This document shows, one piece after another, positions 15,553-24,119 of a stretch of DNA of 64,000 nucleotides (position 1 is the first letter of the stretch; every line of letters begins with the position of its first letter). Location of the stretch: positions 285,473-349,472 of the forward strand of contig NZ_LQCI01000014.1 in NCBI RefSeq assembly GCF_001613935.1, given 5' to 3'. This DNA comes from Amycolatopsis regifaucium (GTDB lineage Bacteria > Actinomycetota > Actinomycetes > Mycobacteriales > Pseudonocardiaceae). The notes under the pieces are model-generated. The model saw only the letters and a program-made list of their open reading frames with translations. It had not been told where the DNA came from and did no database searches. A program made the translations under genes and the position numbers.

Positions 15553-16038
15553 CTATGCCTTCGACACCCGCAGGGTGACCTGGTCGCCCCCCGAACTCAC
15601 AGCGACCAGGTCCACCCGGCAGGCGGCGAACTCGACGGACTGCCTGCCACCTCGTCCGGTGGAGGCCAGTTCCGCGCTCGTCCGCTCGCCGCGTCCCGGT
15701 TCGGCCAGTGCCAACGCGACCACGGCCTCCCCTTCCCAGACGCAGACCATCCCCTGGGCGCAGCGGGAATCGGACACCAGCCGGGAGAACCGGATGCTGA
15801 TGTCCTTCGACGCGACCTCGGCGGTTTCACCGGCCTTGAGGACGATGGTCTCCCCCAGTTCCACGGTGCCCTTGGGTGGCCGAGCCTGCTCGGACGTCGG
15901 CGACGACTGGGCGGCCGGAGCGGACTGCACCGCCGGAGGCACGGCCGCCGGAGGTTGCTCGCGCGCGGCGGAGCTGCCGACTCCGCAGGCGAGGCCGGCC
16001 AAGGCGCAGAGGACGACGAGCAGCTTCTTGGGGTCCAC
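15553..16038 (-). CDS. Exported hypothetical protein, possible lipoprotein
   Basis: The 161-residue protein starts MDPKKLLVVLCALAGLACGVGSS: a charged end, a hydrophobic core and a Cys that could be a lipobox (GLAC is not a strong one). A Pro/Ala/Ser-rich linker follows, then a small domain with Cys residues at SRCAQGMVCVW and FAACRVDL. That pattern resembles small secreted beta-sandwich domains but I do not recognise the family. The GTG at 16038 has CAGGAC upstream. It is convergent with the nitroreductase gene. Confidence 0.65.
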   Translation of the reverse strand: MDPKKLLVVLCALAGLACGVGSSAAREQPPAAVPPAVQSAPAAQSSPTSEQARPPKGTVELGETIVLKAGETAEVASKDISIRFSRLVSDSRCAQGMVCVWEGEAVVALALAEPGRGERTSAELASTGRGGRQSVEFAACRVDLVAVSSGGDQVTLRVSKA

Positions 16039-16108
16039 GTGTCCTGGACGTAACAGAGGGCCGGTCCGTTGCATCGGGTTTCAGGGGATCTCTTCGACCA
16101 GGGCCAGG

Positions 16109-18616
16109 TCAGCCGTCGTCGGAGACGTCGCCCCCGTTCGCGTCCCCGCCGCCGCGGATCATGAACAGCACCGACTCCAGCTCCTCCGGCTTGATCAGTA
16201 CGTCCCGCGCCTTCGAGCCTTCCGACGGGCCGACGACGCCCCGGCTCTCCAGCAGGTCCATCAGGCGCCCCGCCTTGGCGAACCCGACCCGCAGCTTCCG
16301 TTGCAGCATCGACGTCGAGCCGAACTGAGAGGTGACGATCAGCTCGGCGGCCTGCAGCAGGACGTCGAGGTCGTCGCCGATGTCGGAGTCGATCTCCTTC
16401 TTCTCGCCCGCCTTCGCCGCGGTGACGCCGTCCTGGTAGTCCGGCTGCGCCTGCTCCTTGGCGAAGTTCACCACCGCGGAGATCTCTTCGTCGCCGACGA
16501 AGGCGCCCTGGATGCGGACCGGTTTCCCGGCGCCCATCGGCAGGTACAGGGCGTCACCCATACCGATGAGCTTCTCCGCGCCCGGCTGGTCGAGGATGAC
16601 CCGCGAGTCGGTGAGCGACGAGGTCGCGAACGCCAGCCGCGAGGGCACGTTGGTCTTGATCAGGCCGGTCACGACGTCGACGGACGGCCGCTGGGTCGCC
16701 AGGACCAGGTGGATCCCGGCGGCACGCGCCTTCTGGGTGATGCGGACGATCGCGTCCTCGACGTCACGCGGGGCGGTCATCATCAGGTCGGCGAGCTCGT
16801 CGACGATCGCCATGATGTACGGGTACGGCTGGTAGACGCGCTCGCTGCCCGGCGGTGCCGTGATCTCGCCGGAGCGCACCTTCTTGTTGTAGTCGTCGAT
16901 GTGCCGGACCTTGTTGACCTGCATGTCCTGATACCGCTGCTCCATCTCCTCCACCAGCCAGGCCAGCGCCGCGGCGGCCTTCTTCGGCTGGGTGATGATG
17001 GGTGTGATCAGGTGCGGGATGCCCTCGTACGGGGTCAGCTCGACCATCTTCGGGTCGATGAGGATCATCCGGCACTCGTCCGGCGTCGCCCGCGCGAGCA
17101 GCGACACCAGCATCGAGTTCACGAAACTCGACTTACCGGAACCGGTGGACCCCGCCACCAGCAGGTGCGGCATCTTCGTCAGGTTCGCGGTGACGAAATG
17201 GCCTTCGATGTCCTTGCCGAGGCCGATCACCATCGGATGGTTGTCCTTGACCGTCGACGGCGCGCGCAGCACGTCGCCGAGGCGCACCATCTCGCGGTCG
17301 GAGTTCGGTACCTCGATGCCGACCGCGGACTTGCCCGGGATCGGGGCGAGCAGCCGGACGTTGTCGGTCGCCACCGCGTAGGCGATGTTCTTGGTCAGCG
17401 CGGTGATCTTCTCGACCTTCACGCCGGGGCCGAGTTCGACCTCGTACCGGGTGACCGTCGGACCCCGGGTGAACCCGGTGACCTGCGCGTCGACGTTGAA
17501 CTGATCCAGCACACCGGTGATCGCCTCGATCATGGCGTCGTTGGCCTTGCTGCGTGACTTCGGCGCGTCGCCGAGCTTCAGCAGGTCCGGCGGCGGGAGC
17601 TGGTAGTCGCCTTCCACGGTCCTGGTGACCGCCAGCGGCTGCTCGGCCTTCTTGGGCTTCTTCTCCGGCACTTCGACCGGTTTGACCGCGGGCTTCGGCG
17701 GGCGCAACGGCGTCGGCGGTTCGGCCAGCGCGGCCTCGATGTCGAGCTGCTCCCCCGTGTGGTCGTCGGCGCCCTGGCGGCGCCGCGACGGCTTCCGCAG
17801 GCGGACCGACTTCGGGTCGGCTTCGGTGACGGCGTCGCGTTCGTCGTGGATGGCCCGGCGCTCGGCCTCGGCCTCTTCGATCTCTTCGGGGTCGAGACCC
17901 CAGGTGCGCAGCCGGTGCGGGATCTCGCGGACCGGGGTCCCGGTGAACACGAGCGTGCCGAACAGCAGCGCCAGCACCAGCAGCGGCACCGCCACCCAGG
18001 TGGTGACGCCCATGGTCAGCAGGCCGCCGGAGAACGCGCCGATCACCCCACCGGCGTACATGCGCCCGTCGTTGGTCTCGGGCAGCGCGGTGAAGATGTG
18101 CAGCAGGCCGAGTACGGACAGGATCACCAGCAGCGTGCCGATCACCATCCTCGGCCGGGCCTCCGGCATCGGTTCCGATCGCATCAGCGCGACGGCGACG
18201 ACGGTCAGCACCAGCGGGAGCGTCACGGCACCGGCGCCCAGCAGCGAGCGGGTGCCGACCTCCACCCAGCCGCCGATCGGACCCGCGGCCCGCCACCACA
18301 CGCCGAACGCGACCACCAGCGCCAGCGCGATCAGGCCGAGCGCGAGACCGTCGCGGCGGTGTTCGGGTTCGAGTTCACGGCCGCGGCCGACCGTCCTCGC
18401 CAGGGTGCCGAGCCCCTTGGCGAGCAGGTTCCAGGTGCCGCGCACGCCTTTGGCGAACGTGCCGGAAGACTTCTTCCTGGCCGCCGGGCGCCGTGGCGCG
18501 GGCTTCCTCGCCCCCGTTGACCTGGGCTTCGCCGGGGTACGCGGCTTCCGCGCCGGCCCCTTGCTGCCGCCGCTTCGCGCCGTACTCCGTTTCCTGGTCG
18601 TCGCCCCGCTAGCCAT
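16109..18616 (-). CDS. ftsK: DNA translocase FtsK/SpoIIIE
   Basis: The 835-residue motor pumps chromosomal DNA at the division septum. A basic N-terminal stretch precedes four or five membrane segments (about residues 75-230), a charged linker, and the ATPase: Walker A VAGSTGSGKSS, Walker B MAIVDELADLMM and the C-terminal gamma winged helix (AAELIVTSQFGSTSMLQRKLRVGFAKAGRLMDLLE), which reads orientation sequences. Length fits actinobacterial FtsK. The ATG at 18616 follows TACCGT by 6 nt. Confidence 0.96.
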   Translation of the reverse strand: MASGATTRKRSTARSGGSKGPARKPRTPAKPRSTGARKPAPRRPAARKKSSGTFAKGVRGTWNLLAKGLGTLARTVGRGRELEPEHRRDGLALGLIALALVVAFGVWWRAAGPIGGWVEVGTRSLLGAGAVTLPLVLTVVAVALMRSEPMPEARPRMVIGTLLVILSVLGLLHIFTALPETNDGRMYAGGVIGAFSGGLLTMGVTTWVAVPLLVLALLFGTLVFTGTPVREIPHRLRTWGLDPEEIEEAEAERRAIHDERDAVTEADPKSVRLRKPSRRRQGADDHTGEQLDIEAALAEPPTPLRPPKPAVKPVEVPEKKPKKAEQPLAVTRTVEGDYQLPPPDLLKLGDAPKSRSKANDAMIEAITGVLDQFNVDAQVTGFTRGPTVTRYEVELGPGVKVEKITALTKNIAYAVATDNVRLLAPIPGKSAVGIEVPNSDREMVRLGDVLRAPSTVKDNHPMVIGLGKDIEGHFVTANLTKMPHLLVAGSTGSGKSSFVNSMLVSLLARATPDECRMILIDPKMVELTPYEGIPHLITPIITQPKKAAAALAWLVEEMEQRYQDMQVNKVRHIDDYNKKVRSGEITAPPGSERVYQPYPYIMAIVDELADLMMTAPRDVEDAIVRITQKARAAGIHLVLATQRPSVDVVTGLIKTNVPSRLAFATSSLTDSRVILDQPGAEKLIGMGDALYLPMGAGKPVRIQGAFVGDEEISAVVNFAKEQAQPDYQDGVTAAKAGEKKEIDSDIGDDLDVLLQAAELIVTSQFGSTSMLQRKLRVGFAKAGRLMDLLESRGVVGPSEGSKARDVLIKPEELESVLFMIRGGGDANGGDVSDDG

Positions 18617-18622
18617 GGCTCC

Positions 18623-18628
18623 ACGGTA
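18623..18628 (-). promoter_or_regulatory. Probable leaderless promoter -10 of ftsK (TACCGT)
   Basis: On the minus strand TACCGT ends 6 nt before the ftsK ATG at 18616. Confidence 0.4.
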
Positions 18629-18730
18629 ACCGCACCGACCCTTCAGCCCCGGGTGCCACTCGGAGCACACCGGGAACATTCGTCTCAGGTCACAGCTTGA
18701 GCGGCCATCCGGGTGAAAAGGGTTTCATGA

Positions 18731-18736
18731 CATGCT
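18731..18736 (+). promoter_or_regulatory. Probable leaderless promoter -10 (CATGCT)
   Basis: CATGCT ends 7 nt before the ATG at 18744. The same hexamer is used before the GtrA gene. Confidence 0.4.
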
Positions 18737-18743
18737 CTGCCCC

Positions 18744-19553
18744 ATGTTCGCGCTGCATCAGGATGAGAATTCGGCTCGCCGCGCCCCCGCCATCTGGCGC
18801 ACGATGCTGAACATCGACCGGGGGCTGGTCAACGTCGTCGGCAAACTCACCGTGACCGGTGGTGTGCCGGCGGAACTGCGCCGGAAGCCGCTGCTCATGG
18901 CGGCCAACCACATCGGCGTGTTCGACGCGTTCGTCCTGATGGCCGCCTGTAAACGGATCGGCATCAACCCGCGGTTCATGCTGGCGGGCGGCATCCTCGA
19001 CGCCCCCGTCATCGGCCCGGCGCTGCGGGCCAGCGGACACCTGCGGGTCGACCGCAAACAGGCCACGACGGCCGTCGGCCAGTTCGCCGAGGCGACCGAG
19101 GCGTTGCGCACCACCCGCGATCCGCTCATCGTCTATCCCGAGGGCCGGATCAGCCACGATCCCGGCCTGTGGCCCGAACGCGGCAAGACCGGCGCCGCGC
19201 GGCTCGCGCTGGCGGCCGGGGTGCCGGTGATCCCGATCAGCCAGTGGGGTGCGCACGAAGCCGTCTATTGGGGGACGGAGACCGTCAACGGACCCGCCGA
19301 CCTGGTGCCGCTCGCCAAGTCCGGGCTGAGCGCGCCGATGCGCCGTCCCCGCTTCCAGGTGCATTTCGGTGACCCGGTGGACCTGTCGGCGGTCGAGCCG
19401 GAGCGGCCGGGTGCCGGGGTCCGCGCGCACGCCAAGATCATGCAGGCGATCACCGACGGCCTGGTGCCGCTGCGCCGCGACGAACTGGACAAGCCGCGCT
19501 TCCACGACCCGACGCGGCCGACCGACACGGTCAGTCCCTGGAAACGGTACTGA
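18744..19553 (+). CDS. 1-acyl-glycerol-3-phosphate acyltransferase family protein (PlsC-like)
   Basis: The 269-residue protein has the acyltransferase motifs NHIGVFD (H-x4-D, about residues 54-60), a middle Arg block (GHLRVDRK) and YPEGRISHD, which mark the PlsC/LPLAT family acting on lysophosphatidic acid or related acceptors at the membrane. The ATG at 18744 is preferred over the one at 18732 because it lies 7 nt after CATGCT. It is divergent from ftsK. The acceptor is not determined by sequence. Confidence 0.85.
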   Translation: MFALHQDENSARRAPAIWRTMLNIDRGLVNVVGKLTVTGGVPAELRRKPLLMAANHIGVFDAFVLMAACKRIGINPRFMLAGGILDAPVIGPALRASGHLRVDRKQATTAVGQFAEATEALRTTRDPLIVYPEGRISHDPGLWPERGKTGAARLALAAGVPVIPISQWGAHEAVYWGTETVNGPADLVPLAKSGLSAPMRRPRFQVHFGDPVDLSAVEPERPGAGVRAHAKIMQAITDGLVPLRRDELDKPRFHDPTRPTDTVSPWKRY

Positions 19554-19600
19554 GTTCCGGATCCTGAGACGGGTGCTCGCCCTCGCCCAAGGCGGCCGAC

Positions 19601-19873
19601 GTGAGCACTCACGAGTTCGCGACCCTGGACGACCTGGACTGGGCGGACGGTTTCGCCGCCGGGAGCCCGACTCGGTTCGGCGGCCCCGCCGCTCAGCTCA
19701 AGTCCTTTTTGGACAGTACCGGCGGCCTGTGGGTCAAGGGAAAGCTGGTGAACAAGGTCGCGACGTCGTTCACCACCGCCTCGAACGCGCACGGCGGACT
19801 CGAATCGGGCAAACCGTACGGCGGCTCGTTCGTCTCGCGCTATGTCGCTGGCGGCCTCCTCAAGGACGGATGA
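19601..19873 (+). pseudogene. Remnant of a WrbA-like flavodoxin/quinone oxidoreductase
   Basis: The frame contains the middle of a WrbA-type flavodoxin: ADGFAAGSPTRFGGPAAQLKSFLDSTGGLWVKGKLVNKVATSFTTASNAHGG in pieces matches the FMN-binding loop of the family. The N-terminal flavin phosphate loop is absent, the segment after NAHGG is deleted down to SGKPYGGSFVS, and the C terminus is unrelated. At 90 codons against about 200 for the family it is very likely a decayed gene. Confidence 0.65.
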
Positions 19874-19939
19874 AGGGAACCGTGTGTCCATCGCCCGCGT
19901 CGTAGTGTGGTCACAGCGTCACGCTAGGGAGGCGGCAGG

Positions 19940-20230
19940 ATGGCCGGCGGGTACGAGGTGGTACTGGAGGCGATCAGCGCCGCGTCGGAGGCGGCGAAAC
20001 GGGCTGCGGAGGACGTCGGGCGGGTGAATCTCGCGGCCGCCCTGGCCGGTGTCTCCGCCGGCCTGCCGGGTGGCGTGTCCGGTGAGGCGGCGCGGCTGCT
20101 CGCGGACGCCTGGGGCCGCGCGGCGCCAGGCTGGGCGAAGAACGCTTCGGAGTATTCCGGGCAGCTCGGCGAGGCCGCCGTCCGCTACCGCTCGAACGAG
20201 CTGGCGGCGTCCCGGGAACTGCACGTCTGA
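19940..20230 (+). CDS. WXG100-like small helical protein
   Basis: The 96-residue protein is predicted helical and Ala-rich throughout, with no signal peptide. Length and spacing resemble WXG100/ESX-type proteins, but the WXG turn itself is weak (a GEAARLLADAWG segment sits in the middle). A very good GGGAGG ribosome binding site precedes the ATG. Its stop TGA overlaps the ATG of the DUF1023 hydrolase gene, so the two products are probably made together. No specific function can be given. Confidence 0.7.
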   Translation: MAGGYEVVLEAISAASEAAKRAAEDVGRVNLAAALAGVSAGLPGGVSGEAARLLADAWGRAAPGWAKNASEYSGQLGEAAVRYRSNELAASRELHV

Positions 20231-21759
20231 TGCTCACCTGGGGTGACGTACGCCGATGGGATCCGGCCGCGATCGGCGCGGTCGCCGACGCGCTCAACGA
20301 CGGCTGCGTCCGCATCACCGCCGCCGGCGAAGATGTCGAGTCCATGGTCCGGTTTCCTGGCTGGTCCGGTGAAGCCGCTCTCGCCGCGTCGACGCGGGGT
20401 GAGTCGCTGACGTCCACTTTGGAACAACTCGTGGCCGAGGCGTCCGCCGTGCGGCGTGGCGCGCACGAGGTGCAGCTCGCGCTGGACCGGATCGTGGCGT
20501 TCGTACGCGAGACCGACGAACTCGCCGCCCGGAACGGCGTGACGATCGGCCACGGCGGTGAGCTCTCTTCGCCCGGTGGACCTTCGGAACCGCGGGTGAT
20601 GGCGGAACTGGCCGACCGGGTCGAGCAGATCCTGCGCCGCGCCACCGACGTCGACGCCGACTTCGCGGCCATCATGCGGAGAGCCCTCCGCGGCGAGATC
20701 ACCGAACAGGACTCCGGCACCCTCGCCCAAGCCGCCGTCATCGGAGCCGCGCAAAGCGGTCTGTCGATCATCGGTCCACCGGAGCACGGCTCACCCGGTG
20801 ACAACAAGGCGTGGTGGGACAGCCTGTCGGATACCGCGAAAGTTGCTTTGCTCCAAAGAAATCCAGGACTGGTCGGAAATCTCGACGGCATCCCGGCGAC
20901 CGATCGCGACGCCGCCAACCGCGCCGTCCTCGCCAGGGAAATCGAACGGCTCCAAGGCGATCCCCGGGTGAAAGGGCTGGAAGCCATCGCGCGGCGGCTC
21001 GACCAGCCGGAGCCCCGGGCTTTCCTGCTGGGCTTGGACACCAGCGGGGACGGGAAGGCGATCGTTTCGGCCGGGAATCCCGACACCGCGGCGAATGTGG
21101 CGACCTACGTGCCGGGGACCGGTGCGGAACTGGCGAAGATCGGCGGGGATCTCGACCGTTCCGACAAGATGTGGGCCGTCGCGACGACCGCGGGCTCGCC
21201 GTCGACCGCGGTGATCACCTGGCTGGGTTATGACGCGCCGGACGAGATCACCGACGCCGCGAGCGGAAAGTACGCCGACGGCGGTAAAGCGGCACTCGCT
21301 CAGTTCCAGGACGGTCTGCGGGAGACCCATCAAGGGACGCCGTCGCACAATACGGTGCTGGGCCACAGCTACGGCACGACGGTCGCCGGCCATGCCGCCC
21401 GCGATGGCGGCCTCGCGGCCGACGAACTCGTCTTCGTGGCGAGCCCGGGCGTCGGCGCGCACGAAGTGAGCCAGTTGCACCTCGATGGGGTTGATCCCGG
21501 CGAGATCGGCGGACATGTGCACGCGACGGTGGCCGAACACGACATGATCAATCTGGCCAATCTGGAGATCGCCGGGTACGACCTGGTACTCGGACAGGAT
21601 CCGACCGACGCGGAGTTCGGCGGGCGGGTGTTCACGTCGGCGCCGGGCACGGACGGATTCGGCGGATACAGCCGGCATGCGCACAGTGAGTACTGGGAAG
21701 ACAACAATCCCTCGCTCCGGAACATCGGCCTGATCATCGCGGGGAAGCCAGCCTCGTGA
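20230..21759 (+). CDS. Alpha/beta hydrolase (DUF1023) with WXG-like N-terminal domain
   Basis: The 509-residue protein joins an N-terminal helical domain with a WXG-type turn (FPGWSGEAALAA, about residues 40-51) to a C-terminal DUF1023 alpha/beta hydrolase. The latter has the strand-turn WLGYDAPDEI, the nucleophile elbow GHSYGTTV (about 378-385), an acidic residue region and a late His in HAHSEYW. There is no signal peptide, so secretion, if any, would use an ESX-like route. It overlaps both neighbours by 1-4 nt, forming a tight three-gene unit. The substrate is unknown. Confidence 0.82.
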   Translation: MLTWGDVRRWDPAAIGAVADALNDGCVRITAAGEDVESMVRFPGWSGEAALAASTRGESLTSTLEQLVAEASAVRRGAHEVQLALDRIVAFVRETDELAARNGVTIGHGGELSSPGGPSEPRVMAELADRVEQILRRATDVDADFAAIMRRALRGEITEQDSGTLAQAAVIGAAQSGLSIIGPPEHGSPGDNKAWWDSLSDTAKVALLQRNPGLVGNLDGIPATDRDAANRAVLAREIERLQGDPRVKGLEAIARRLDQPEPRAFLLGLDTSGDGKAIVSAGNPDTAANVATYVPGTGAELAKIGGDLDRSDKMWAVATTAGSPSTAVITWLGYDAPDEITDAASGKYADGGKAALAQFQDGLRETHQGTPSHNTVLGHSYGTTVAGHAARDGGLAADELVFVASPGVGAHEVSQLHLDGVDPGEIGGHVHATVAEHDMINLANLEIAGYDLVLGQDPTDAEFGGRVFTSAPGTDGFGGYSRHAHSEYWEDNNPSLRNIGLIIAGKPAS

Positions 21760-22373
21760 AACTGTCGTTCCTGACCGCTCTTCTCCTGTTCCTGACGGCC
21801 TGCTCCCCCGGAGGTGGAGACGCCATGAAACCGACCATCACCGAACAACAGGCCCGGGAGAAGGTCGAGGCGTACATCCAAGCCGCGTTCGCCGTGCTGC
21901 CCGGCTCGGCGCAGCGGAAACCGTTCACCCGGAACCGTTCCGAATGCGCCGACCCGACCGACAACGGTCCCCAAGGCCGCTTCGAGATCTCGGCGACCTA
22001 CGAGGTGACCGGTCTCGAACCGGCGAAGTTCGCGGAGTACTTCGACGCCGTGGTCGGATGGTGGACGGCTCACGACTTCAAGGTCCTGACGGATTCACGG
22101 CCCCGAGATCGGTATGTGTTCGCCCGCAACAACGCGGACGCGTTCGACATGTCGGTCCAGGCGAACGATCTGGGCAAGTTCTACCTCGGCGCGACCTCAC
22201 CGTGCGTCTGGCCGAACGGCACCCCCGAACCCCAGGCCGTCGAAGCCGTCGAACCCGAGCAGCCGGTCGCCGCTCCCCCGGTACCGGAGCCGGTCCGCAA
22301 ACCGCGCCGCGCCCCGGTGGACGACGAGGACTTCGACCGGACCGACTGGACCGACGGCGGCACTTCCTTCTGA
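21756..22373 (+). CDS. Lipoprotein of the DUF1023 operon
   Basis: The 205-residue protein begins MKLSFLTALLLFLTACSPGG, a clear lipoprotein signal with lipobox LTAC. The body (about residues 30-145) holds a compact mixed domain with Cys at SECADPTDN and SPCVWPN, and the tail is Pro/Glu-rich. The GTG overlaps the hydrolase stop as GTGA. A surface-anchored partner, inhibitor or immunity-like role for the hydrolase is possible but not shown. Confidence 0.75.
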   Translation: MKLSFLTALLLFLTACSPGGGDAMKPTITEQQAREKVEAYIQAAFAVLPGSAQRKPFTRNRSECADPTDNGPQGRFEISATYEVTGLEPAKFAEYFDAVVGWWTAHDFKVLTDSRPRDRYVFARNNADAFDMSVQANDLGKFYLGATSPCVWPNGTPEPQAVEAVEPEQPVAAPPVPEPVRKPRRAPVDDEDFDRTDWTDGGTSF

Positions 22374-22422
22374 CCCCGCCCAGCCGCTGGGAAAACCGTT
22401 CGCCCCGCCCCTGGCCGGCCTC

Positions 22423-22428
22423 TACCCT
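22423..22428 (+). promoter_or_regulatory. Probable leaderless promoter -10 (TACCCT)
   Basis: TACCCT ends 6 nt before the GTG at 22435 and there is no ribosome binding site. Confidence 0.45.
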
Positions 22429-22434
22429 CCGGCC

Positions 22435-23403
22435 GTGACCGCCGAACTCGCCGCCGCCGCCCAGCATGTCGCGCACCGCGGGCGGGGCATCACGCTCATC
22501 CTGCTCGCCGCGCTCTTCTTCGGGACGTCGGGCGTGCTGGGCAAACCGGCGATGCAGGCGGGACTGTCACCGGAGCAGGTCGCGGCGATCCGCATCGGGC
22601 TGTCGGCCGTCGTGCTGCTCGGACTGGTCGCCGTCTTCCGGCCGAGGCTCCTCAAAGTGACGAAGCGCGAGTGGCCGCTGCTGCTGGCGTACGGCTCGCT
22701 CGGGGTCGCCGGTGTCCAGCTCATGTACTTTCTCGCGGCGGGCCGGATCCCGGTGGGCATCGCGATCCTGCTGGAGTTCACCTCGCCGGTGCTGATCGCG
22801 TTGTGGGTGCGGTTCGTGCGGCGGGTGCGGCTGCCGGGAGCGATGTGGGCGGGTATCGCGCTCGCGATGACCGGGCTGATTCTGGTCGCGCAGGTGTGGG
22901 AAGGCCTCAGCCTCGACGTCGTCGGGTTGCTCGCCGGGCTGGGCGCGGCCGTCTGTTCGGCAGGATATTTCCTGCTCGGCGAGCGCGGGGTCGCGGACCG
23001 GGATCCGCTCGGCATGGTCACCTGGGGGATGACGATCGGCGCGGTCCTGGTCTGCGCGGTCGCCCCGCCGTGGACGATTCCGTGGGGTGTCGTCGCCGCG
23101 CCGACGGCTTTCGGACCGTGGCATCCGCCGGTGTGGTCACTGCTGATCGCGCTCGTGCTGATCGCGACGGTGCTCGCCTACGCCACCGGAATGACGGCGC
23201 TGCGTCATCTCCCGGCGTCGGTGGCGAGCGTCGTCGGACTGGTGGAGCCGCTGATCGCGGCGGCCGCGGCGTGGGTGCTGCTCGGCGAGGCGCTCAGCTG
23301 GATCCAGGCCGTCGGCGCGGTGGTCCTGCTGACCGGCGCGTACATCGTCCAGTCGAATTCGAACGTGGTCCAGACGGACTCAACCCTGCTGGAAGCCCCG
23401 TAG
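22435..23403 (+). CDS. EamA/RhaT-family metabolite exporter
   Basis: A 322-residue membrane protein with ten predicted helices in two EamA repeats (ILLAALFFGTSGVLGKPAM starts the first; FLLGERGVADRDPLGM the second). The drug/metabolite transporter superfamily exports amino acids or other small metabolites. The GTG at 22435 is chosen from the -10 hexamer. Its last 24 bp overlap the convergent DUF305 gene. The substrate is unknown. Confidence 0.85.
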   Translation: MTAELAAAAQHVAHRGRGITLILLAALFFGTSGVLGKPAMQAGLSPEQVAAIRIGLSAVVLLGLVAVFRPRLLKVTKREWPLLLAYGSLGVAGVQLMYFLAAGRIPVGIAILLEFTSPVLIALWVRFVRRVRLPGAMWAGIALAMTGLILVAQVWEGLSLDVVGLLAGLGAAVCSAGYFLLGERGVADRDPLGMVTWGMTIGAVLVCAVAPPWTIPWGVVAAPTAFGPWHPPVWSLLIALVLIATVLAYATGMTALRHLPASVASVVGLVEPLIAAAAAWVLLGEALSWIQAVGAVVLLTGAYIVQSNSNVVQTDSTLLEAP

Positions 23404-23967
23404 CTCGCTGATCTCCTGCTGCTGCGAACGCGCCGTCGTCGCGGCGAGATCGCGGGCGTCGGGGTTGCGGCCGTGCTGCGTTTCCGCTTCGGCGATGCGG
23501 ACGCCTGCCTCCCGCTGCTTCTGCAGCCGCGAGACGAACTGGCGGTCGAAGTCCTTTCCGGACAGTCCGGCCAGTGTGGTCAGATCGGCGGGGCTGATGT
23601 ACCCGTCGCGCTGGACGTGTTCGAGGTTCGGATCGTCCGGCGCGGGCTGCGCCCAGGACTCGATGAGCGCGGAAAGCCGCGCGACCTCTGGTTCGTGCGT
23701 GTCGATGATCCGCCTCGCGAGCGCTTTCAGCTCCGCGTTCTCCGCGCGCGTTTCGGCCAGGGAAGCCAAATCCACGCCCTGCTGGTGATGCGCGAGCGCC
23801 TGCCGCGCGAAGGCGACATCGGCGTCGTTGAACGGAACGGCGGCCTGCTGCGCCATCGGCGACGACCCCGGTGGCGGCGTCTGCGACTGGGGTGCCCCGT
23901 CCGAGCAGCCGGTCAGCACGGCGGCCAGTGCGACGGCGGGCAGGAACCGGAGGACGGCGTGCGGCAT
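23380..23967 (-). CDS. DUF305 lipoprotein
   Basis: The 195-residue protein has a lipoprotein signal (LPAVALAAVLTGCSDG) and a DUF305 domain of ferritin-like helices: FNDADVAFARQALAHHQQGVDLASLAETRAENAELKALARRIIDTHEPEV, with the typical paired His and later the EAGVRIAEAETQHG repeat. DUF305 proteins are often tied to copper handling, but the function is not settled. The ATG at 23967 has AGGAGC upstream. Confidence 0.88.
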   Translation of the reverse strand: MPHAVLRFLPAVALAAVLTGCSDGAPQSQTPPPGSSPMAQQAAVPFNDADVAFARQALAHHQQGVDLASLAETRAENAELKALARRIIDTHEPEVARLSALIESWAQPAPDDPNLEHVQRDGYISPADLTTLAGLSGKDFDRQFVSRLQKQREAGVRIAEAETQHGRNPDARDLAATTARSQQQEISELRGFQQG

Positions 23968-24119
23968 CGAAGTGCTCCTCGGAACGCGCGGTGGAGATGC
24001 CTAGGTTGGCAGAGTCCACATCGGTCCGTTCACCGGGGTTGCGCAAATACTTTTCCTCCGGGCCGCGCGGTGCGAGAATCCCGCGATCCGCCGCCACGCC
24101 GACAGGAGGCAACCCGCGA

